Shown here: positions 58,392 to 64,000 of the stretch, piece after piece
Position numbering within the stretch: the stretch's first letter is position 1
Layout of the letters: each line of letters begins with the position of its first letter
Source of the DNA: CAZJUR01 sp964549525
GTDB lineage: Bacteria; Patescibacteriota; Saccharimonadia; Saccharimonadales; Saccharimonadaceae
NCBI GenBank assembly: GCA_964549525.1
Contig: CAZJUR010000004.1
Location: 1 to 64,000 of the forward strand
Direction: 5' to 3'
DNA length: 64,000 nucleotides
Made by a program: the position numbers and the translations under genes
The notes under the pieces: model-generated
Databases searched by the model: none
Told to the model about the DNA's origin: nothing
Seen by the model: only the letters and a program-made list of their open reading frames with translations

Positions 58392-58949
58392 ATGGCAGAT
58401 AAAACCACACAATCAAAACCAGCTCAAGCGAAGTCTGATCGTTCAGCGCCAGAGGCTACGCCATTTAAGGAGCAAGTCATTAACATTGATCGAGTTTCTC
58501 GCGTCGTAAAAGGTGGTCGTCGTTTTCGATTTAAGGCACTCGTTGTCGTAGGCGATGGTAAGGAAAAAGTTGGTGTTGGTGTTTCTAAAGGTGGTGATGT
58601 TCAGACTGCAATCGCTAAAGCGACAGATGTAGCCAAGAAAAGTATGATCACTATACCTATTCGTCATTCAACGATTCCTCATGAAGAAGAGCGTAAAGTT
58701 GCCGGTGCCCATGTTCTCATCAAACCAGCCGCACCAGGTACAGGTATTATTGCTGGTGGTGTAGTGCGACAAGTCATTGGCGTTACAGGTATTCGTAATC
58801 TCCTTTCTAAATCACTTGGTTCCACAAACAAAGTCAACATTGCATATGCAACGATTGACGCCCTCAAGGCACTGGTGCCAAATGAACAATGGCTCACATC
58901 TCAAAATAAGTCACCGAAAAAAGTAGGAACGAAAAAGGAGGCTTCATAG
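58392..58949 (+). CDS. rpsE: 30S ribosomal protein S5
   Basis: S5 (uS5, 185 aa) guards decoding accuracy. INIDRVSRVVKGGRRFRFKALV, GKEKVGVGVSKGGDV and GTGIIAGGVVRQVIGVTGI are core motifs. The start at 58392 immediately follows rplR; an in-frame ATG at 58359 would overlap it. An unstructured polar N-terminus (TTQSKPAQAKSDRS) is added. rpmD, which normally follows, is absent. Confidence 0.96.
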   Translation: MADKTTQSKPAQAKSDRSAPEATPFKEQVINIDRVSRVVKGGRRFRFKALVVVGDGKEKVGVGVSKGGDVQTAIAKATDVAKKSMITIPIRHSTIPHEEERKVAGAHVLIKPAAPGTGIIAGGVVRQVIGVTGIRNLLSKSLGSTNKVNIAYATIDALKALVPNEQWLTSQNKSPKKVGTKKEAS

Positions 58950-58950
58950 T

Positions 58951-59427
58951 ATGACAAAATATCATGAGCTACAGATAACCGCCAAAAAGTCGAAAAAACG
59001 TGTCGGACGTGGTATCTCGGCAGGTCAGGGAAAGACAGCTGGACGAGGTACAAAAGGGCAGAAATCACGAACTGGTAAAAAGATCGGCCATACGTTTATG
59101 GGCGGACAGGGTGCGCTCGTGCAACGAATTCCAAAAGCAAAAGGTTTTAAATCTTTACGAGCTCCTGCGCAAGTTGTATATACTGGAATGCTAAATGACT
59201 TCAAAGGCACATCTGTTGATAATACTTCTTTATTTGAAGCAGGACTCATCGCCTCTCCTCATCATACAGTTAAGATCATAACCAAAGGTGAGTTATCTAA
59301 AAAATTAAATATTAAAGTTCAGGCTGCTTCTGAGTCAGCTCAAGCTATGATCAAAAAAGCTGGTGGTACTTTTACGAAAATTGCGGTACCATTAAAACAA
59401 TCGACAAAATCGCGTGATACAAAATAA
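58951..59427 (+). CDS. rplO: 50S ribosomal protein L15
   Basis: L15 (uL15, 158 aa). KKRVGRGISAGQGKTAGRGTKG, then MGGQGALVQRIPKAKGF and VKIITKGELSKKLNIKV. It starts 1 bp after the rpsE stop, leaving no room for rpmD. Confidence 0.96.
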   Translation: MTKYHELQITAKKSKKRVGRGISAGQGKTAGRGTKGQKSRTGKKIGHTFMGGQGALVQRIPKAKGFKSLRAPAQVVYTGMLNDFKGTSVDNTSLFEAGLIASPHHTVKIITKGELSKKLNIKVQAASESAQAMIKKAGGTFTKIAVPLKQSTKSRDTK

Positions 59428-59455
59428 TTAGTTGCAGAAATTTGAGGGGTAACAC

Positions 59456-60868
59456 ATGAATTGGCGAACAATTCTCACATCATTTAAAAATAAAGATATG
59501 CGAAACCGCTTTTTAGCAGTCCTTGCACTCGTGGTGGCATATCGCTTTTTAGCACATGTACCTATTCCACTCGCAGAGCCTACGCAGCTAAAAGACGTAA
59601 TCGACAGCTTATTAGGAGGTAGTGATTTTGGTGGATTTCTCAATCTTATAAGCGGCGGTGCACTTGCAAGTTTTTCTATCGTACTGGTTGGACTAAGCCC
59701 CTACATTACCGCTTCGATTATCACCCAATTACTCACCAAAGTTATTCCGCGCCTCGAAGAACTGCACAAAGACGGTGAATCTGGACGGCGTAAAATTAAC
59801 CAATGGACTCGTTTAGTGTCATTACCTCTAGCGGTTATACAATCTATCGCATTTATCTTTATTCTACGTCAAACAGTTTTAGCTGGTAATACAGCGGTGT
59901 TAACATCTACAACGCCGTTTGAGTGGACTGTTGCGGTATTAGCTATGACTGCAGGAGCAATATTGCTCATGTGGATTGGCGAATTAATCACTGAAAAAGG
60001 CATCGGCAATGGTATTTCGTTGCTTATTTTTGCCGGTATCATCTCTCAATTGCCACAAACGCTCGGTACAACAGTTCAATCTCTCGTTAAACCTGCTAAT
60101 GAAGATGCCAAACTCAGTCTTTTTAACTACACGTTCCCTGTTGATGCTACTACTTTTTATGTCGCACTTGCGGCTGTTACTGCAAGTTTACTGGTACTCT
60201 ATTGGTTGGTTAAAATCAATGAAGCCCAGCGGGTTATTACGGTGAACTATGCGAAGCGTGTACGTGGCAATAGCGCCTACGGCGGGGTGACGAGTATACT
60301 CCCTGTTAAGCTCATTACTGCCGGTGTGATACCGGTGATTTTTGCGGTTGCTTTTCTCGCCCTACCTGCTTTTATCGGGCAAGTACTAAAAGCAAGTAAA
60401 AACCCACAATATGCCGATCTCGCAAATAACCTCATAACCTGGTTTCAAACACCAAATCCTGGTTCATTTACTGGCCAAGACATGAACGCCCTGGTCTATC
60501 CTATAGCGTATTTTGTTCTGGTTGTTTTATTCACTTATTTTTACACTGGAATTGTATTTAATTCAGATGAAATCGCCGAAAATCTCCAGAAACAAGGTGG
60601 CTTTATCGCTCATGTGCGTCCTGGTCCGTCGACCGCAAAGTATCTCCGCAGAATCGTTAATCGACTAACTTTATTTGGATCAATCGCGCTGGGCTTAATC
60701 GCGATTCTTCCCTTTATTTTTGAATATATATTCGCGCAATTTGGTATTCAAGCAGCTAATTTAGCAATTGGTGGTACCGGTATTCTGATCGTAGTATCTG
60801 TAGCTCTCGAAGCCTTACGCCAAATCAATTCACGTGCCCTCATGGTCACATACGATGAATACAAATAA
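59456..60868 (+). CDS. secY: preprotein translocase subunit SecY
   Basis: SecY (470 aa) forms the protein-conducting channel in the membrane with SecE. Ten membrane helices can be drawn. Conserved pieces are the plug region LNLISGGALASFSIVLVGLSPYITASI, the loop VNYAKRVRGN, and TYFYTGIVFNSDEIAENLQKQGG with RPGPSTAKYLRRI in the cytosolic C-terminal loops. AGGGG lies about 10 nt before the ATG. adk and map, which often follow secY, are absent; infA comes next after 63 bp. Confidence 0.96.
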   Translation: MNWRTILTSFKNKDMRNRFLAVLALVVAYRFLAHVPIPLAEPTQLKDVIDSLLGGSDFGGFLNLISGGALASFSIVLVGLSPYITASIITQLLTKVIPRLEELHKDGESGRRKINQWTRLVSLPLAVIQSIAFIFILRQTVLAGNTAVLTSTTPFEWTVAVLAMTAGAILLMWIGELITEKGIGNGISLLIFAGIISQLPQTLGTTVQSLVKPANEDAKLSLFNYTFPVDATTFYVALAAVTASLLVLYWLVKINEAQRVITVNYAKRVRGNSAYGGVTSILPVKLITAGVIPVIFAVAFLALPAFIGQVLKASKNPQYADLANNLITWFQTPNPGSFTGQDMNALVYPIAYFVLVVLFTYFYTGIVFNSDEIAENLQKQGGFIAHVRPGPSTAKYLRRIVNRLTLFGSIALGLIAILPFIFEYIFAQFGIQAANLAIGGTGILIVVSVALEALRQINSRALMVTYDEYK

Positions 60869-60886
60869 AAAACTTTGCCAGAACTC

Positions 60887-60916
60887 TTTACAAACAGAGT
60901 GTGCCTAGTGTATAAT
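60887..60916 (+). promoter_or_regulatory. promoter of infA-rpmJ-rpsM group
   Basis: TTTACA (60887-60892), 18-bp spacer, TATAAT (60911-60916). The -35 lies in the loop of a small inverted repeat ACTCT-N8-AGAGT (60883-60900). Confidence 0.65.
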
Positions 60917-60931
60917 CATAGATTGTAGTTT

Positions 60932-61174
60932 ATGACCGCACAAAAGGAAGTGATAAAACTCACCGGGAAGGTGCTTGAGGCGTTGCCAAATGCTCAGTTT
61001 AAGGTAGAGTTGGAAAACGGTCATACCATCATCGGACACATTTCGGGTAGAATGCGCAAACATTATATTCGTCTTGTAAACGGTGACAAAGTGGAAGTTG
61101 AGTTAACCCCATATGATCTCACAAAGGGCAGAATCACCTTTCGCTTAAAAGATCAACCTAATCCAGAATCATAA
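60932..61174 (+). CDS. infA: translation initiation factor IF-1
   Basis: IF-1 (80 aa) is an S1/OB protein that occupies the A site during initiation. KLTGKVLEALPNAQFKVELE, GHTIIGHISGRMRKHYIRL, GDKVEVELTPYDLTKGRITFR match the family closely. A short N-terminal addition (MTAQKEVI) precedes the core. The start is only 15 nt after the -10 box. Confidence 0.96.
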   Translation: MTAQKEVIKLTGKVLEALPNAQFKVELENGHTIIGHISGRMRKHYIRLVNGDKVEVELTPYDLTKGRITFRLKDQPNPES

Positions 61175-61184
61175 AGGAGCATGG

Positions 61185-61301
61185 ATGAAAGTACGTGCAA
61201 GCGTCAAAAAAATTAGTCCGGATGACAAGTTAGTCCGCCGTAAAGGCCGTCTTCGTGTGATTAATAAGAAAAAGCCTAAAAATAAGCAGAGGCAAGGTTA
61301 G
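61185..61301 (+). CDS. rpmJ: 50S ribosomal protein L36, zinc-free form
   Basis: L36 (bL36, 38 aa), too short for usual ORF cut-offs. The start MKVRASVKKIS and end KNKQRQG with RRKGRLRVI in the middle match L36. The zinc ligands C-x2-C-x12-C-x4-H are all replaced (Ser, Asp, Asn and Asn at the expected positions), so this is the zinc-independent type. AAGGAG lies 8 nt upstream. rpsM starts 2 bp after the stop. Confidence 0.93.
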   Translation: MKVRASVKKISPDDKLVRRKGRLRVINKKKPKNKQRQG

Positions 61302-61303
61302 TA

Positions 61304-61690
61304 ATGGCACGAATTGCAAACGTAACAATCCCTACAGAAAAACAAATTCAAATTAGTTTGACGTACATTTATGGTATTGGTCCTTACAATGCCAGCCAAA
61401 TTCTTGATTCAGCAAAAATTGAGCCAACTAAGCGAGTAAAAGATCTCTCTGAAGCAGAATTAACAAAGCTCCGAAATGTTATAGATGCAAATTACACTGT
61501 CGAAGGCGATCTTCAGCGAATTGTGTCAAATAACGTTAAACGACTTAAGGATATCGGAACATACAGAGGAATTCGTCACAAAAATAGCCTGCCATCACGT
61601 GGACAACGTACACGTACAAATGCTCGCACTCGCAGGGGTCGTAAAGTAGCTGTTGGTGGTGCACAACCTAAGTCAGCGAGTAAGACATAA
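61304..61690 (+). CDS. rpsM: 30S ribosomal protein S13
   Basis: S13 (uS13, 128 aa) contacts the P-site tRNA and 50S. ARIANVTIPTEKQIQISLTY, YGIGPYNASQIL, DIGTYRGIRHKNSLPSRGQR and RTRTNARTRRG are typical. The usual start ARIAGVDIP is slightly diverged. Confidence 0.96.
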   Translation: MARIANVTIPTEKQIQISLTYIYGIGPYNASQILDSAKIEPTKRVKDLSEAELTKLRNVIDANYTVEGDLQRIVSNNVKRLKDIGTYRGIRHKNSLPSRGQRTRTNARTRRGRKVAVGGAQPKSASKT

Positions 61691-61699
61691 AGGATATAT

Positions 61700-62098
61700 A
61701 TGGCAGAAACAACGACTAAATCACCGACCAAAAAGAAGCAGAAACGATCTGTACCTTCAGGCCAGATGCATATTCAAGCAACTTTCAACAACACCATCAT
61801 TACCTTTACAGATAAAAAGGGCAATGCTTTAACGTATAGCAGTGCTGGCGCATGTGGTTTTAGAGGAAGCAAAAAAGGCACAGCGTATGCTGCTCAAATC
61901 GCTGCAGAAAAAGCCGGTGAAGCTGCTAAAACTCAGTATAATGTATCTACTATAGACGTTTTTGTAAAAGGTGTTGGACTAGGTAGAGATGCTGCTATTC
62001 GTGCCGTAACAAACCTAGAAATGGCTGTTAATAGTATTAAAGATGTGACGGGAATTCCTCATGGGGGTACACGCCCACGAAAGCAGAGGAGAGGTTAA
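61700..62098 (+). CDS. rpsK: 30S ribosomal protein S11
   Basis: S11 (uS11, 132 aa) lines the mRNA exit. HIQATFNNTIITFTDKKGNAL, SSAGACGFRGSKKGTAYAAQ and the end DVTGIPHGGTRPRKQRRG are typical. The rpsD ATG follows the stop directly. Confidence 0.97.
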   Translation: MAETTTKSPTKKKQKRSVPSGQMHIQATFNNTIITFTDKKGNALTYSSAGACGFRGSKKGTAYAAQIAAEKAGEAAKTQYNVSTIDVFVKGVGLGRDAAIRAVTNLEMAVNSIKDVTGIPHGGTRPRKQRRG

Positions 62099-62716
62099 AT
62101 GGCACGAGATCGCAGTCCTATCGTCAAACAATCACGCCGTGAAGGCTATGCCTTACACCCAAAGGCTCATAAAATTATGGTCAAGAAAAGTACGCCTCCT
62201 GGTCAGCATGGTCGTTCTCGACAGACTAAACCGAGTTTATATGCTATCCAACTACGAGAGAAGCAAAAGGTGCGTCGCCTATACGGATTACTTGAAAAAC
62301 AATTTGCTCGCCTCATGAAAGAAGCTGATAGATCACGAGGCCAATCTGGTGAGTTATTACTTCAATTACTTGAGCGTCGGTTGGATAACACAATATATCG
62401 TGCGGGATTTGCAACTAGTCGCCGAGCAGCTCGTCAATTAGTGACACATGGCCACTTTATGCTTAACGGAAAACGCGTAGATATTCCTTCAATCCGTGTC
62501 AAAGTTGGCGACGAAATATCACTGCGCAGTAAAAGTGCCCAAAACGAGTATTTCAAGAATGTAGATGAAGTATACAAGAATTCTGTCCAAAGTCCTCTCA
62601 GCTGGCTGAAAAGCGATCAAAAGAAAGTTTCAATCAAGATTACCGGTATTCCGACTCGCGATGAGGCTGAAGATGATATTAATGAACAATTAATTGTTGA
62701 GTATTACTCACGATAA
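62099..62716 (+). CDS. rpsD: 30S ribosomal protein S4
   Basis: S4 (uS4, 205 aa) nucleates 30S assembly. PPGQHGRSRQTKPSLYAIQL, REKQKVRRLYGLLEKQF, and the S4 domain RLDNTIYRAGFATSRRAARQLVTHG-type region are present. No CxxC zinc motif at the N-terminus. Confidence 0.97.
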   Translation: MARDRSPIVKQSRREGYALHPKAHKIMVKKSTPPGQHGRSRQTKPSLYAIQLREKQKVRRLYGLLEKQFARLMKEADRSRGQSGELLLQLLERRLDNTIYRAGFATSRRAARQLVTHGHFMLNGKRVDIPSIRVKVGDEISLRSKSAQNEYFKNVDEVYKNSVQSPLSWLKSDQKKVSIKITGIPTRDEAEDDINEQLIVEYYSR

Positions 62717-62740
62717 GACTTTAAAAGAAGGAGAAACACC

Positions 62741-63664
62741 GTGTCAAAAGTCATCCACAACCCCACATTATCAAATATTAAATCTCATGGCGATGCAAAT
62801 GCGACATTTACCATTGAGCCGCTTCACAGAGGCTATGGAACTACGCTTGGCAATAGCTTGCGTCGCGTGCTGCTTTCTTCGATCGAAGGCGCATCTATTA
62901 CCGCATTTAAGGTAGATGGCGCTACACACGAGTTTACGACACTTCCAGGCATCAAAGAAGATGTGGTAGATATAATGCTAAACTTGAAAAACATTCACTT
63001 CAAAAACATCGGTGATGAGCCAGTAGAATTCACTCTTTCAAAAAAAGGTGCGGGGCTTGTTAAGGCGAGCGACATTAAAACAACTGGCGATAGCGAAGTC
63101 GTTAACCCCGATGCGGTTATCGCTACTATCGATGATCCGAAAGCTTCGCTTTCTATGAGATTAGTTGTAGAGGCAGGTAGAGGCTATCGAACCATTGAAG
63201 AGGCGGGTGAAAAACGATTGCATAGCGATATGATCGCTCTCGATGCAATTTTTAGCCCTGTCCGACGTGTTCGATATACTGTTGAGCCAACTCGTGTTGG
63301 ACAAATGACCGATCTTGATAAACTTCAGCTAACCGTTGAAACAGATGGCTCATTGACACCACAAGACGCATTCGAAGAAGCATCTGCTATATTGATCAAC
63401 CAATACACTGCGCTTGCTGGCAGTACTCGCGTTGAAGCATCTGATATTTTCAATCAGAATGATCTAGGAGATGGCAGTGATCTCAATACACCTATCGAAG
63501 ATCTCAATCTTAGTGCTCGTACAGCAAATGCGCTCATAAATAATGACATTCGCACTGTGCAAGATCTGGTCAGTCTCAGTGATCTTGATCTCAAGGAGCT
63601 TAAAGGCTTTGGTAGTCGTGCTCTTGACGAAGTAAAGGAAAAACTCGCGGAGTTGGAGCTCTAA
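62741..63664 (+). CDS. rpoA: RNA polymerase subunit alpha
   Basis: RpoA (307 aa) dimerises to scaffold RNA polymerase. The N-terminal domain has FTIEPLHRGYGTTLGNSLRR and LSSIEGASITAFKVDG; the C-terminal domain, for activators and UP elements, has LNLSARTANALINNDIRTVQ and LKELKGFGSRALDEVKEKL. The start codon is GTG at 62741 with GAAGGAG 8 nt upstream. Confidence 0.97.
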   Translation: MSKVIHNPTLSNIKSHGDANATFTIEPLHRGYGTTLGNSLRRVLLSSIEGASITAFKVDGATHEFTTLPGIKEDVVDIMLNLKNIHFKNIGDEPVEFTLSKKGAGLVKASDIKTTGDSEVVNPDAVIATIDDPKASLSMRLVVEAGRGYRTIEEAGEKRLHSDMIALDAIFSPVRRVRYTVEPTRVGQMTDLDKLQLTVETDGSLTPQDAFEEASAILINQYTALAGSTRVEASDIFNQNDLGDGSDLNTPIEDLNLSARTANALINNDIRTVQDLVSLSDLDLKELKGFGSRALDEVKEKLAELEL

Positions 63665-63666
63665 AA

Positions 63667-64000
63667 ATGCATCGTCACGGCTATAAAGGAAGAAAGTTTG
63701 GACGCGAGCGAGATCAGCGAGCTGCACTTTTAAAGGGTCTTGTCTCAAGCTTGATTGAGTATGGAAAGATCGAAACAACACTTCCTAAAGCAAAAGAGAT
63801 CGTACCTATTATTGAGAAACTCATTACAACTGCCAAAAAAGGTGATTTGGCTGCCCGACGTAAAGTGATTGCATCAGTTTCCACTCAAGCTATTGCCTTT
63901 CGCTTATTCGACGTGATAGCACCTCAGTTAACTAAACGCACAAGTGGTCATATTCGTGTTACAAAAAGCAGACTCCGCGTAGGTGACAATGCACAAATGG
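63667..64000 (+). CDS. rplQ: 50S ribosomal protein L17 (cut by window end)
   Basis: The first 111 residues of L17 (bL17) are in the window: MHRHGYKGRKFGRERDQR, ALLKGLVSSLIEYGKIETT and LPKAKEIVPIIEKLIT match the family. The frame is open to base 64000, so the C-terminus lies outside. It starts 2 bp after the rpoA stop, the usual alpha-operon order. Confidence 0.95.
   Translation, partial: MHRHGYKGRKFGRERDQRAALLKGLVSSLIEYGKIETTLPKAKEIVPIIEKLITTAKKGDLAARRKVIASVSTQAIAFRLFDVIAPQLTKRTSGHIRVTKSRLRVGDNAQM

Noticed and set aside
1..64000. CRISPR arrays, insertion sequences, transposases or prophage genes
   Set aside because: I saw no spaced direct repeats, no transposase or integrase motifs and no terminal inverted repeats of IS type.
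1..64000. Recoded UGA as glycine (Gracilibacteria/SR1 code)
   Set aside because: UGA ends several genes cleanly (1785-2201, eno) and no conserved gene contains an in-frame UGA.

Overview
This window looks like a chromosome segment of a Candidate Phyla Radiation (Patescibacteria) bacterium, most likely a Candidatus Saccharibacteria (TM7) relative. Supporting signs are a long S10-spc-alpha ribosomal cluster with no rpmD (uL30) between rpsE and rplO, no adk or map between secY and infA, zinc-free forms of S14 and L36, very tight packing (ATGA and TAATG overlaps, convergent genes overlapping at their 3' ends) and many single genes with a promoter -10 box only 6-9 nt before the start codon. UGA is used as a stop codon (for example at the ends of the 1785-2201 gene and eno), which argues against the Gracilibacteria/Absconditabacteria code. 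The lineage call is inference from gene content; no database search was possible.

Layout. 1-4.2 kb: gatC-gatA-(membrane-anchored HEPN-like protein)-gatB, then a two-gene module of a one-helix membrane protein and a YtxH-like protein. 4.3-12 kb: dnaE, a SpoU methyltransferase, a PilB/GspE-type ATPase, an unknown protein and malic enzyme. 12-23.6 kb: rplS, an RNase HII-YraN fusion, an M1 aminopeptidase, a possible 2H-type protein, nusA, clpC under a perfect CIRCE operator, a membrane-anchored HExxH protein, radA and a PIN-TRAM protein. 23.6-31 kb: a class A penicillin-binding protein, tyrS with a degenerate HIGH motif, recG, a zinc phospholipase C-like protein, rsmD, and an intergenic region holding a candidate structured RNA. 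31-41.5 kb: tRNA-Leu(GAG), typA, a short CDF metal transporter, a decayed second copy of the typA 3' end, a small membrane protein, an FAD-linked 2-hydroxyacid oxidase divergent from NDH-2, rarA, an SPFH protein, tRNA-Phe, an atypical tRNA-Gly, a frameshifted DUF1801 gene, a DUF4396 protein and a PAP2 phosphatase. 41.5-47 kb: lower glycolysis, with ppsA, a D-2-hydroxyacid dehydrogenase-phosphoglycerate mutase fusion and enolase, then an atypical tRNA-Cys. 47-64 kb: an alpha/beta hydrolase, tRNA-Leu(UAA), tuf, a second copy of the membrane/YtxH module, rpsJ, an inverted membrane-protein gene, then rplC through rplQ (cut by the window end).

How the parts fit together. Most genes serve translation: ribosomal proteins, EF-Tu, TypA, NusA, IF-1, the Gln/Asn-tRNA amidotransferase, TyrRS, rRNA methylation and tRNAs. 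The metabolic genes describe a fermentative cell: enolase, phosphoglycerate mutase and PEP synthase around PEP/pyruvate, malic enzyme linking malate and pyruvate, and an NAD-linked D-lactate dehydrogenase-like domain. An FAD-linked lactate/glycolate-type oxidase back-to-back with NDH-2 suggests electrons can also enter a quinone pool. Regulation visible in the DNA includes HrcA/CIRCE control of clpC, promoter-proximal hairpins before nusA and typA, a long structured leader before rplC, and divergent promoters that overlap or share a -10 octamer.
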